Source: Clostridiisalibacter paucivorans DSM 22131
Lineage (GTDB): Bacteria; Bacillota; Clostridia; Tissierellales; Clostridiisalibacteraceae
Direction: 5' to 3'
NCBI RefSeq assembly: GCF_000620125.1
Contig: NZ_JHVL01000027.1
Span: forward strand, 1 to 47,417
DNA length: 47,417 bases
The notes below the pieces were generated by a model. The model searched no databases. It worked only from the letters and a program-made list of their open reading frames with translations, and was not told the origin of the DNA. Made by a program: the position numbers and the translations under genes. This document shows positions 7,352 to 16,461 of the stretch, piece by piece. How positions within the stretch are numbered: the first letter of the stretch is position 1; each line of letters starts with the position of its first letter.

Positions 7352-8383
7352 GTGTTAATAGAAGATTTTTTAGTAGAAGCTACACAGTGTCCATCAGTTT
7401 CTGGATATGAATATAATGCTGTGAAAATAATAAAGGATTACTTTAAAACTTATACAGATACTATTACTACAGATAAACTCGGAAATGTAATAGCTCTTAA
7501 AAGAGGCACCACAAGTAATTTCAAAATAATGTTGGCTGCCCATATGGATGAGATAGGACTAATGATTACGGATATTAAAAAAAATGGAAGCATTAAATTT
7601 ACTCAAATTGGAGGTTTTGATCCTAGAACATTAATAAGTCAAAATGTAGTTATACATGGGGCTAAAGATATAACAGGTGTTATTGTTTTATCTGATGAAA
7701 GTAAAACAGAGAAAGTTAAATTGAAGGACCTTCATATTGATACAGGATACACTAAAAAAGAATTAATTACATTAGTCAATGTAGGAGATATAATAACTAT
7801 AGATAGAAAAATGTCTAAACTTGACAACAATATTTTAACAGGTAAATGCCTTGATGATAAAGCAGGCATAGCTGTAATGTTACAATGTGCTAAGGAATTA
7901 TCTAATATGAAACATGATGGAGATATATATTTTGTTTCTACAGTTCAAGAAGAAGTTGGATACAATGGAGCTAAAACTGGAATTTATAGCATAGACCCTG
8001 ATATAGGTATTGCCATTGATGTAGGTTTTGGAAAAACTCCTGAAATACCTGATGATAGAGCTATCCATATGGGTAAAGGTGCCGCCATTACTATGGGAGG
8101 TAATATACACCCTTCATTAAGAAAACATATGACTGAGGTTGCTAAAAAATATAATATACCTCATCAATTTGAAGTATCGCCAGGTGCTACTGGTACTGAC
8201 GCATGGATAATGCAAATATCTAAAGCAGGTATTCCTTGTATTTTATTATCGATACCATTAAGGTATATGCATACATCGGTAGAAACTGTTGACATAAAAG
8301 ACATTTTAAATGCAGGTCAATTATTGGCACAATTTATTATTAATATAACTGATGATTTGTTGGAGGGATTATTATGTTATTAA
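7352..8383 (+). CDS. M42 family aminopeptidase (copy 1)
   Basis: 343 residues. It belongs to the M42 glutamyl-aminopeptidase/TET group (YsdC/FrvX-like), cytoplasmic dinuclear-metal enzymes forming large tetrahedral dodecamers that trim peptides. All ligands and catalytic residues are visible: HMD (H64, D66), DD (D168, D169), EE (E200, E201), D223 and H307 (RYMHT). GTG 7352 follows AAGGAG. Its last 10 bases overlap the start of copy 2, indicating translational coupling. First of three tandem paralogues. Confidence 0.93.
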   Translation: MLIEDFLVEATQCPSVSGYEYNAVKIIKDYFKTYTDTITTDKLGNVIALKRGTTSNFKIMLAAHMDEIGLMITDIKKNGSIKFTQIGGFDPRTLISQNVVIHGAKDITGVIVLSDESKTEKVKLKDLHIDTGYTKKELITLVNVGDIITIDRKMSKLDNNILTGKCLDDKAGIAVMLQCAKELSNMKHDGDIYFVSTVQEEVGYNGAKTGIYSIDPDIGIAIDVGFGKTPEIPDDRAIHMGKGAAITMGGNIHPSLRKHMTEVAKKYNIPHQFEVSPGATGTDAWIMQISKAGIPCILLSIPLRYMHTSVETVDIKDILNAGQLLAQFIINITDDLLEGLLCY

Positions 8384-9384
8384 AAAAACTATCACAGTCC
8401 AGTGGTGTATCAGGCAATGAGGGAGAAATAAGGCAGGTTATTATAGAAGAGATTAGAGAGTATGTTGATAAAATATCTATTGATAAAATAGGTAATATAA
8501 TAGCTTTTAAAAAAGGTACAAATCCATCATGTCGATTAATGCTATCTTCTCATATGGATGAAATAGGACTTATAGTTACTAATATAGATGATTGTGGGTT
8601 AATAAAATTTTCTCCAGTGGGAGATGTTGATAAGAGAACATTATTATCAAAACAAGTTTTTATAGGAAATAATAAAGTTCTCGGAGTTATAGGTGGGAAA
8701 CCTATTCATTTGCAAAAACAGAATGAAAGAGAGAAGTTTTTAGATTTTAAAGATATGTATATAGATATAGGTGCAAAAAGTAAAGATGATGCTGAAAAAT
8801 TAGTATCTATTGGAGATTATATATCATTCAATACAGATTTTTATCTTGTAAATAATACTTTGTTAAAAGGAAAGGCTTTAGACTCTAGGTCAGGATGTAA
8901 TATATTGATTGATTTAACAAAAAATGATTATAAGAATGATATATATTTTGTATTTACTGTAATGAACAAAATTGGTGTTAGAGGAGCTGGCCCAGCAGCT
9001 TTTCAAATAAATCCTGACTTAGCAATTGTTTTAGAAAGCACTGAAACAGATGATATGGTTGAAAACAAAGAACATATACCAAAAATAACTTTGGGGAAAG
9101 GACCAGTATTGGGACTTATGGGAAAAAATATTATTTATAATGAAGAACTAAAAAAGATCATAATAAGAATAAGTAAGAAAAATAACATTGATATTCAATA
9201 TCAAACCGATTCAAAGCATTTAAGTGATGCTTTTGCTATCCAAACTTCAGCAACAGGAATAAAAGTTGCAAGTATATCAGTACCTGTTAGATATATGTAT
9301 TCTTTTAACAAATTAATAAGTAAAAATGATTATGATAATTTTAAAAAACTTTTAGATTTATTTCTAAAGGAATATAATAAATAG
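8374..9384 (+). CDS. M42-like protein with degenerate active site (copy 2)
   Basis: 336 residues, clearly homologous to its neighbours along the whole length and intact as a reading frame, but key residues differ. HMDEIG (H60, D62) is kept, while DD becomes D170-S171, EE becomes N198-K199, the DVG aspartate becomes E221, and the C-terminal histidine of RYMHT becomes tyrosine (Y309). From knowledge of the family, the catalytic glutamate and at least two metal ligands are therefore missing. It is likely a pseudo-enzyme, perhaps a structural or regulatory subunit in a mixed oligomer with copies 1 and 3. The ribosome site GGAGGG lies inside copy 1. Confidence 0.85.
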   Translation: MLLKKLSQSSGVSGNEGEIRQVIIEEIREYVDKISIDKIGNIIAFKKGTNPSCRLMLSSHMDEIGLIVTNIDDCGLIKFSPVGDVDKRTLLSKQVFIGNNKVLGVIGGKPIHLQKQNEREKFLDFKDMYIDIGAKSKDDAEKLVSIGDYISFNTDFYLVNNTLLKGKALDSRSGCNILIDLTKNDYKNDIYFVFTVMNKIGVRGAGPAAFQINPDLAIVLESTETDDMVENKEHIPKITLGKGPVLGLMGKNIIYNEELKKIIIRISKKNNIDIQYQTDSKHLSDAFAIQTSATGIKVASISVPVRYMYSFNKLISKNDYDNFKKLLDLFLKEYNK

Positions 9385-9395
9385 GAGGATAAAAG

Positions 9396-10403
9396 ATGAC
9401 TATAGAAAGCGGTTTATTAAAAAATTTGACTCAAATATTTTCTCCATCTGGATATGAAGATTCTATTAGAGACTTTATAAGGGAAGAAATAAAAGAGTAT
9501 GTAGATGAAATATTTATTGATAAGCTTGGTAACCTAATTGCACGAAAAAAGGGAAATGGTAAAAAAATAATGGTTGCTGCTCATATGGATCAAATAGGTA
9601 TGATGATTACTAATATTGATAATAATGGCTTTTTAAGATTTACTGGAATAGGAGGAGTTTTTCCACATCATGTTATAGGACAAAAAGTAATTTTTGAAAA
9701 TAAAACAGTGGGCATAATTGAAATGGAAGAAAAAATAGAGAATAAGGATAAACTAAAATTAAAAGACCTTTATATAGATATAGGCGCAAAAGATAAATCA
9801 GAAGCTATGAAAACCGTCAATATTGGAGACACATGTGTATTCCATAGTGAATACCACGAAGACGACAATAGAGTGGTAACTAAGGCCCTCGATGACAGAA
9901 TTGGGTGCTATATATTAATAAAAACAATAAAAGATTTAATTGAATCTCCAAATGATATATATTTTACATTTACTGTACAAGAAGAGTTAGGGCTGAGGGG
10001 CGCTAAGACATCAGCATTTTTTATAGAACCTGATTTAGGAATATCTGTAGATATTACAGGTTGTGGAGATACTCCCAATGCTGAACTCTTTGCTGTCAAA
10101 CTTGATGGAGGTACAGCTATTAAAGTAAAAGATAATTATTTAATAACCCATCCAAAAGTTAAAAATTTAATGGTTAATATAGCAAAAGAAAATGAAATTA
10201 AATATCAGATGGAAGTTCTTGAATATGGTGGCACAGATTCTGGTGCTATTCATACATCAAAATCTGGGGTGCCTTCTGGAGTTATTTCTGTACCCACTAG
10301 ATACTCTCATACAGATCATGAGACTGTATTTAAATCAGATGTTAATGCATCATTAAGATTATTAATGGCTATTTTACAGAAAGATGTTTCTCTTTATCTT
10401 TAA
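9396..10403 (+). CDS. M42 family aminopeptidase (copy 3)
   Basis: 335 residues with a full active site: HMDQIG (H63, D65), ALDDR, VQEELG, SVD and RYSHTDHETV. ATG 9396 follows AGGAGG and starts 11 bases after copy 2, so the three genes form one operon. Probably an active metallo-aminopeptidase that trims peptides imported or released by proteolysis, suited to a peptide-fermenting lifestyle (inference). The specificity of M42 enzymes (Glu/Asp, Leu, Lys) cannot be read from the sequence. Confidence 0.92.
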   Translation: MTIESGLLKNLTQIFSPSGYEDSIRDFIREEIKEYVDEIFIDKLGNLIARKKGNGKKIMVAAHMDQIGMMITNIDNNGFLRFTGIGGVFPHHVIGQKVIFENKTVGIIEMEEKIENKDKLKLKDLYIDIGAKDKSEAMKTVNIGDTCVFHSEYHEDDNRVVTKALDDRIGCYILIKTIKDLIESPNDIYFTFTVQEELGLRGAKTSAFFIEPDLGISVDITGCGDTPNAELFAVKLDGGTAIKVKDNYLITHPKVKNLMVNIAKENEIKYQMEVLEYGGTDSGAIHTSKSGVPSGVISVPTRYSHTDHETVFKSDVNASLRLLMAILQKDVSLYL

Positions 10404-10469
10404 TTGTATCGCATTATCTGATATGATTATTGTATGGAAACAAAATGTCTGTAAATGTGGAGGATTAAA

Positions 10470-11915
10470 ATGAATAGTATATATGATATAAGTCTTGATA
10501 GAAGCTCCAATCAACATCTTTATATACAATTATACAATGAAATAAAAAAGCTTATAGTAGATAAGGAATTAAATCCTCACCATAAGCTACCACCTATTAG
10601 AAAATTATCTGAATTTCTAAATGTAAATAATGTAACTGTTGTAAATGCATATAAATTACTTGAACAGGAAAACTTTGTTTATAAAAAAATAGGTAGTGGT
10701 ACATTCGTAAACAAAATAATACCTAACTCAATGATGGATATGGAATCAAATCAAGATATTAAAAAAAATAATGAAGATATAATAGACTTTGCCAGTGCTA
10801 CCCCTACTCCTGATCTTTTTCCCGTATCTGACTTTAAGCTTGTTATGAATGAAGTACTAGATAGAGATAAAGGAGATGCTTTTGGATATCAAGAAAGTCA
10901 AGGCTACCTTCCATTAAGAAAGTCTATAATGGAATATATTAGTAATTATAATATACATACCAGATTAGAAAATATTCATATAGTATCTGGTGCTCAACAG
11001 GGAATTGATATAATATCAAAATCTCTCATTGATTATGGAGATATTGTATTCATAGAAAGCCCTACTTATACTGGAGCTATTGGCACTTTTAAATCTAGAG
11101 CTGCTAGAATAATAGAAATTCCTATGCTGGAAGATGGGATTGACATCCAAACATTAGAAAACAAATTAAAAACCTTTAAGCCTAAATTTATTTATGTGAT
11201 GCCCAATTTCCAAAATCCCACTGGCTTTTCATATAGCTTAGAAAAAAAACAACAATTATTAAAATTAGCAAATGAATATGATATATATATTGTTGAAGAT
11301 GATTATTTAAGTGACTTATCTTTTTATAGCAATGAAAATACTACTTTAAAATCTATGGATAAAAATGATAAAGTCATATATATAAAAAGTTTTTCTAAAA
11401 TATTTATGCCGGGATTGAGACTAGCTTTTGTAGTAATTCCAATATCTCTTACTAGAGAGTTTATTGCAGCCAAACATATATCAGATATATCTACTTCTAG
11501 TCTTATACAGAGGGCATTTGATTTATATCTTAAAAAAGGAATATGGCAAAAACATATAAACTATATGGAAAATATTTATAAAAAAAGATTTGAAATAATG
11601 TCTGAAGGACTAAAAAAGTATATGCCTAAGGCTCTAAATCTTTATAATCCTATGGGCGGATTAAACTTTTGGATATCTTTGCCCCATGGCTTTTCCGCTG
11701 ATGTATTATATGAAATATCCATTCATGAAAATATAACTTTTGTACCTGGATCCTATTTTTTCTTAAACAAAAGAGATGATAACCATTTTAGGCTAAGCAT
11801 TGCATCAGTCTATGCTGATGAGATTTATAAAGGTATAGAAAAAATGAGTACTGTTATTAAAAAATATCTAAGTGAACAAATATATGTAAGAGATGAACAG
11901 ACACCTTTACTATAA
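10470..11915 (+). CDS. MocR-type GntR regulator with aminotransferase domain
   Basis: 481 residues. Residues 1 to about 75 form a GntR winged helix (LPPIRKLSEFLNVNNVTVVNAYKLLEQE), and the rest is a class-I aminotransferase fold with the PLP lysine in YIKSFSKIF and NPTGF, GAQQGI and DDYLSD motifs. MocR proteins bind PLP and control amino-acid, vitamin B6 or GABA genes. ATG 10470 is preferred over ATG 10455 because the GGAGG ribosome site lies between them. It follows the M42 cluster but a 66-base spacer separates them; whether it regulates them is unknown. Confidence 0.92.
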   Translation: MNSIYDISLDRSSNQHLYIQLYNEIKKLIVDKELNPHHKLPPIRKLSEFLNVNNVTVVNAYKLLEQENFVYKKIGSGTFVNKIIPNSMMDMESNQDIKKNNEDIIDFASATPTPDLFPVSDFKLVMNEVLDRDKGDAFGYQESQGYLPLRKSIMEYISNYNIHTRLENIHIVSGAQQGIDIISKSLIDYGDIVFIESPTYTGAIGTFKSRAARIIEIPMLEDGIDIQTLENKLKTFKPKFIYVMPNFQNPTGFSYSLEKKQQLLKLANEYDIYIVEDDYLSDLSFYSNENTTLKSMDKNDKVIYIKSFSKIFMPGLRLAFVVIPISLTREFIAAKHISDISTSSLIQRAFDLYLKKGIWQKHINYMENIYKKRFEIMSEGLKKYMPKALNLYNPMGGLNFWISLPHGFSADVLYEISIHENITFVPGSYFFLNKRDDNHFRLSIASVYADEIYKGIEKMSTVIKKYLSEQIYVRDEQTPLL

Positions 11916-11919
11916 ATTA

Positions 11920-12951
11920 TCAATTAGGAGATATACATATCAATATATCTCCTTTATTTAATATCGTGCTAGATGATGGACATATATTTTTTTGTTTTTC
12001 TCGTATAAATCCTACTATTGTTACTTTGCTATCTAAAAAATGATTTAATACTTCCATATATGTTTTTCCATAGCAATATGAAGGAAGTTTAATCTTAAAA
12101 CTTTTATAATAAGACATCTTCTCAAAAGATTCACTATCTTTATTTAGTAATTTATATAAAACATTTTTAACTAAGATTTCACTTTCTATTTCATTACTTA
12201 TAAAAATATAATCTACATTTGCTCTTTTGAAATGAATCTTATTATCAGGGTTAAGTGCTTCAGCTATTAAAAATATATTGGAATTCAAATGGTCTATAGC
12301 TAGACAAGTTAATATGGATTTTGCATCTTCCATATGGGAATCCTTACTTTTTTTATTTACAAGTACCATTGCTGTTTGAGCTTCCTTAATATTAGCCCTC
12401 AATAAAGTCTTATCATACCAGGGATTCCCTTTAATAAATGATACATTCTTATTGTCAAAGGGATTGTATTCAATATCATCTATCAATACAATCTTTATAT
12501 CTTTATTCTCTTTTAAAAGTGTGTTTATTATTATACTAGAACGTTCATCCCAACCTATTATAATTATATGTTCTTTAAAATTAACATCCAATATACCCAT
12601 ACCTTTCTTAAGATTTTTCTCTATTAATATAGATGCAAATGATGCAGCTATATAACCAAAGATACCTATACCTATAAGCATTAATAACATAGCTATAATA
12701 CGGCCAGCAATAGTTATAGGAAATATATCACCATAACCTACAGTTGTACTAGTTACAATACCCCACCAAAGGGCATCCCATATTGAATTTACGCTGCTAT
12801 TAATATTTGATTCAAGACAATAGAACACTATTGAAAAAGCTATAATTAATATAATCGATATAATAAAGCCCTTATATATTTTTCCTTCAAACATTATATG
12901 ATGTATTTTCTTTATATAAATTAAAATACTTCTAACTTTCACTACCTCCAT
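11920..12951 (-). CDS. Two-TM potassium channel with RCK (TrkA-N) domain
   Basis: 343 residues. TM1 is about 29-45, followed by a pore helix and selectivity filter TVGYGD (70-75), then TM2 about 84-105. A cytoplasmic RCK/TrkA-N Rossmann domain starts near 127 (IIIIGWDERS) and a TrkA-C-like domain ends the protein (GKTYMEV... LICISPN). This is an MthK/YugO-like K+ channel gated by ligand binding to the RCK ring. The ATG is close to an internal GGAGGT, so a slightly later start (GTG 12942) is possible. Convergent with the MocR gene, four bases between stops. Confidence 0.93.
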   Translation of the reverse strand: MEVVKVRSILIYIKKIHHIMFEGKIYKGFIISIILIIAFSIVFYCLESNINSSVNSIWDALWWGIVTSTTVGYGDIFPITIAGRIIAMLLMLIGIGIFGYIAASFASILIEKNLKKGMGILDVNFKEHIIIIGWDERSSIIINTLLKENKDIKIVLIDDIEYNPFDNKNVSFIKGNPWYDKTLLRANIKEAQTAMVLVNKKSKDSHMEDAKSILTCLAIDHLNSNIFLIAEALNPDNKIHFKRANVDYIFISNEIESEILVKNVLYKLLNKDSESFEKMSYYKSFKIKLPSYCYGKTYMEVLNHFLDSKVTIVGFIREKQKNICPSSSTILNKGDILICISPN

Positions 12952-13153
12952 CCATATATAATGAGTTTCAAATGTATCTGTTTAAAATATTGAAATATGC
13001 AGTATTATTATATATATATTTCATGTTTTTTATTTACTTATTTGTGATAACTATAACTGTATAATTGTAGTGAAGTATACAATATTGATTCATTCATATA
13101 GTGCCATTTTAAATCTTATTATCTGATATATATGAATAATTTCATATATTGAC
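12952..13153. other. AT-rich divergent spacer
   Basis: About 200 bases between the K+ channel gene (left, - strand) and the promoter of the small Cys-rich gene (right). I see no reading frame, no strong hairpin and no known regulatory element; a promoter for the channel must lie here but is not obvious. Confidence 0.5.
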
Positions 13154-13182
13154 TTGCAATTAACGAAAAAATCTGGTATAAT
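13154..13182 (+). promoter_or_regulatory. Sigma-A-type promoter of small Cys-rich gene
   Basis: TTGCAA (13154-13159), a 17-base spacer ending in TGG, and TATAAT (13177-13182), 28 bases before the ATG. Confidence 0.7.
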
Positions 13183-13210
13183 ATAGAAAAGGTTATAGGA
13201 GGGATGAAGC

Positions 13211-13360
13211 ATGGAAAATAATATCATTCAAAACAACCAACATGAATTTGAAAGTAGATTAAAAAAATGTGGTGCTATAACGTGTATTCATAATATAGAT
13301 GGATATTGTAATATGGAAAAATGTGAGATTTATGAGAGAACCCTAAGACAAGAACATTAA
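13211..13360 (+). CDS. Small Cys-rich protein, DUF1540-like
   Basis: 49 residues starting at ATG 13211 after GGAGGG. The second half has four cysteines, C20, C25, C33 and C38, in the pattern C-x4-C-x7-C-x4-C within CGAITCIHNIDGYCNMEKC. This resembles the short DUF1540-type Cys motif of Clostridia and likely binds a metal. A clean promoter and terminator frame the gene, supporting a real stand-alone unit. The function is unknown. Confidence 0.75.
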   Translation: MENNIIQNNQHEFESRLKKCGAITCIHNIDGYCNMEKCEIYERTLRQEH

Positions 13361-13378
13361 AATAATATTTTCTATATT

Positions 13379-13402
13379 AAAACACCTTTAGGTGTTTTTT
13401 TG
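13379..13402 (+). terminator. Terminator of small Cys-rich gene
   Basis: AAAACACC, short loop, GGTGTTTT followed by more T: a compact intrinsic terminator 19 bases after the stop. Confidence 0.85.
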
Positions 13403-13438
13403 TTTGCCGAAGATATTACTTATTAATAAAAATAAAAA

Positions 13439-13493
13439 AACCCTCTTGTCATATATAGTCAGGAATACTAACTAAATAAGACAAAAGAGGGTT
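13439..13493 (-). terminator. Terminator-like inverted repeat after aminotransferase gene
   Basis: The arms AACCCTCTTGTC (13439-13450) and GACAAAAGAGGGTT (13480-13493) pair with a small bulge around a loop of about 29 bases, itself able to fold (TAGT/ACTA). On the - strand the stem is followed by seven T, so it can end the aminotransferase mRNA. The long loop is unusual. Confidence 0.6.
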
Positions 13494-13539
13494 GCTAATA
13501 CTTTAGCATATAAATTTTTACTCTCTTATTATGATTTTA

Positions 13540-14733
13540 TTATTTTCTACCTGGATAAGCTTTAAGCCCTTCTGCTAATATTTCCATAGCTCTTTTCAAG
13601 TCCTCTTCTTTTAAAACATAAGACATTCTTACTTCATCTCTACCTAATCCTTCTGTTGCATAAAAACCTTCAGCTGGAGCAAACATAACAGTTTCGTTAT
13701 CTAGATCAAATTCTTCTAATAGCCATACTACAAATTTCTCTGCATCATCTACTGGTAACTTAGCAATTATATAAAATGCACCATGGGGTTTTTCGCAAAG
13801 TACTCCATCCATTTGTTTAAGTGCATTATATACAACATCTCTTCTATTTTTGTATTCAGCTACAACTTTATCAAAATAATCTTTAGTTACGTTTGTTAAA
13901 GCAGCAGCTCCAACTTGTTCGATAGTAGGTACACAAAGTCTTCCCTGACAAAGTTTTAATATTTGCTTTATTAATGTTTTATTCTTACTAGCTATACATC
14001 CTATTCTAGCACCACAAGCACTATATCTTTTAGATATACTATCTGTTATAACTACTCTATCTTCAATTTCAGCTACTTCACCAAAACTTATATAATCAAA
14101 ACCATCATAAATAAATTCTCTGTAAACTTCGTCAGCTACTATAAATAAATCGTTTTCCTTGGCAATATCGCCTAACATATATACTTCTTCTTTTGTATAA
14201 ATAGCTCCTGTAGGATTGCCTGGATTTGATAATAATATAGCCTTAGTCTTAGGAGAAATTAGTTTTTCTATTTCTTCTTTTTTAGGCAAATGAAATCCAT
14301 CTTCTGCTTTAGTTGTAATAGGCTTAACCTTTACACCTATTTCTCTTCCAAATCCATTGTAATTTGTATAGAATGGCTCTGGTATAAGTACTTCATCTCC
14401 ATCGTCACATACAGCTAAAAGGGTAAACAATATGGCTTCACTACCACCATTTGTTACTAATATGTCTTCTGGTTTAAAATCTATTCCATAATCGTTATAG
14501 TATTTTGTAAAACTATTAATTAATTCAGGTATACCTTGTGAAAAACTATAAGCTAGAACTTCTTCATCAAAATTCTTTACTGCATCAAAGAAAAACTTCG
14601 GTGTCTTAATATCAGGCTGTCCAATATTAAGATGATATACCTTTTTACCATTTTTTTTAGCCTTTTCAGCTATTGGAACAAGTTTTCTTATTGGTGATTC
14701 TTGCATAGATGTAATTCTGTTAGATAATTTCAT
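13540..14733 (-). CDS. PLP-dependent aminotransferase (aspartate aminotransferase family)
   Basis: 397 residues, fold-type I class I/II. It shows NPGNPTGA, VADEVYREF and the PLP lysine in SISKRYSACGARIG, with the C-terminal arginine in DEVRMSYVL. It probably transfers amino groups between aspartate or another amino acid and 2-oxoglutarate. The ATG follows an AGGGGGT ribosome site. It is a single-gene unit divergent from miaB. A second aminotransferase of another subgroup lies at 27790-28992, so each may have a distinct substrate. Confidence 0.9.
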   Translation of the reverse strand: MKLSNRITSMQESPIRKLVPIAEKAKKNGKKVYHLNIGQPDIKTPKFFFDAVKNFDEEVLAYSFSQGIPELINSFTKYYNDYGIDFKPEDILVTNGGSEAILFTLLAVCDDGDEVLIPEPFYTNYNGFGREIGVKVKPITTKAEDGFHLPKKEEIEKLISPKTKAILLSNPGNPTGAIYTKEEVYMLGDIAKENDLFIVADEVYREFIYDGFDYISFGEVAEIEDRVVITDSISKRYSACGARIGCIASKNKTLIKQILKLCQGRLCVPTIEQVGAAALTNVTKDYFDKVVAEYKNRRDVVYNALKQMDGVLCEKPHGAFYIIAKLPVDDAEKFVVWLLEEFDLDNETVMFAPAEGFYATEGLGRDEVRMSYVLKEEDLKRAMEILAEGLKAYPGRK

Positions 14734-14993
14734 TTAAGATACCCCCTAAAAAATATTTTATATAATGCATAAAAATATAGATGGTTAAACATTTTCCATC
14801 TATATCTAACTTCCATTTATATGATAACATATAAATAATACAAATAATAGATACTAATCATAAAATTTATATTATTTTTAATAGTGTATTTTTAAGACAA
14901 AAAAAAGTAATATGTTATAATAAAATATATGATTAAAATTGATATTTTGGTATAATAATTGAATATAGAACTAAAATCATAGGAGGAATTATT
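14734..14993. other. Divergent promoter spacer (aminotransferase / miaB)
   Basis: AT-rich, no reading frame. TATAAT occurs at 14916-14921 and again at 14951-14956, the likely -10 region for miaB, but neither has a good -35 at 17 bases. No riboswitch was recognised. Confidence 0.4.
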
Positions 14994-16343
14994 TTGAATA
15001 TAGATGGAAATAGAAAAAGCAAAAAATATCTAATATCTACTTGGGGTTGTCAAATGAATGAGCACGATTCCGAAATGATTATTGGTATATTAGACCAAAT
15101 GAATTTCACTCAGACTGAAAATAAAGCAGAAGCTGATTTAATAATATTTAATACATGCTTGATTAGAGAAAATGCTGAAAATAAAGTTTATGGAAATTTA
15201 GGAGAATTAAAAGAACTAAAAAAAGAAAATCCTGAACTTATAATAGCAGTATGTGGATGTATGATGCAGAAAAAAGAGATAAGAGATATTATAAAATCTA
15301 AATATAGACATGTTGATATAATATTTGGAACCCATAACATTCATAGATTGCCAGAGTTATTATCTAAATATAATCAAAATGATGAAATGTTAATAGAGGT
15401 ATTGGAAGATAGTGACCATATAACAGAATATGTACCCGTTAAAAGGAAATTTAGTTTTAAAGCCTATGTTAATATTATGTATGGATGTAATAATTTCTGC
15501 ACGTATTGTGTTGTTCCCTATACTAGAGGTAGAGAAAAAAGCAGGGAGCCTGAAGATATATTAAATGAAGTACTTAAACTTAGCAAAGAAGGATATAAGG
15601 AAATTACCTTATTAGGACAAAATGTTAATTCTTATGGAAAGACTTTGGACAGCAAGTTAACATTTGCTCAATTGCTATATATGTTAAATGAAGTGGATGG
15701 AATTGAACGGATTAGGTTTATGACTTCACATCCCAAAGATCTTTCGGATGAATTAATAGAGGCTATAAAGAAATGTGATAAAGTGTGTGAGCATATACAT
15801 TTACCATTTCAATCTGGAAGCAATAATATACTTAAATCTATGAATAGAAAATATACAAAAGAAAAATATTTAGAACTTGTAGAAAAAATAAAGAAAGAAA
15901 TACCAGATATAGCTGTTACTACAGATATTATTGTTGGCTTCCCTGGGGAAACAGAAGAAGACTTTGAAGAAACTTTAGATGTAGTTAAGCAAGTAGGTTA
16001 TGATTCTGCTTTTACTTTTTTATATTCTATTAGAAAAGGAACTCCTGCTGCAAAAATGGAAGATCAAGTCCCCGAATCAATAAAAAATAAAAGATTTCAA
16101 AAACTTTTAGATACACTTCACCCTATTAGTTATAATAGAAACCTTCCATATTTAAATAAAATAGTGGAAGTATTAGTAGAGGGTACTAGTAAAAACAATG
16201 AATCTATACTTTCTGGCAGAACTAGAACTAATAAATTGGTTCACTTTAAAGGAGAAAAAAGCTTAATAGGAAAACTAGTTGATGTTAAAATTAACACAGT
16301 AAAGACTTGGACATTAGAAGGAGATCTCATAACTACAAAATAG
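14994..16343 (+). CDS. miaB: tRNA-2-methylthio-N6-dimethylallyladenosine synthase
   Basis: Radical-SAM methylthiotransferase that turns i6A37 into ms2i6A37 in tRNAs reading UNN codons. The 449 residues comprise an N-terminal UPF0004 domain with cluster cysteines ([23 protein letters not shown]), a radical-SAM CNNFCTYC core and a C-terminal TRAM domain. TTG 14994 follows AGGAGG. MiaA, which makes its substrate, lies 6 kb downstream on the same strand, with mutS and mutL between, a classic Firmicute order. Confidence 0.96.
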   Translation: MNIDGNRKSKKYLISTWGCQMNEHDSEMIIGILDQMNFTQTENKAEADLIIFNTCLIRENAENKVYGNLGELKELKKENPELIIAVCGCMMQKKEIRDIIKSKYRHVDIIFGTHNIHRLPELLSKYNQNDEMLIEVLEDSDHITEYVPVKRKFSFKAYVNIMYGCNNFCTYCVVPYTRGREKSREPEDILNEVLKLSKEGYKEITLLGQNVNSYGKTLDSKLTFAQLLYMLNEVDGIERIRFMTSHPKDLSDELIEAIKKCDKVCEHIHLPFQSGSNNILKSMNRKYTKEKYLELVEKIKKEIPDIAVTTDIIVGFPGETEEDFEETLDVVKQVGYDSAFTFLYSIRKGTPAAKMEDQVPESIKNKRFQKLLDTLHPISYNRNLPYLNKIVEVLVEGTSKNNESILSGRTRTNKLVHFKGEKSLIGKLVDVKINTVKTWTLEGDLITTK

Positions 16344-16461
16344 ATTATGAATTTTTAAAAACATAAGGTAAGGGAGAAAAGTTGTATATGTTATAATATT
16401 TGTATCCATTATTGAAAATTATATACACTTTTTTTATAAATCAATATAGGAGGAATATAGT

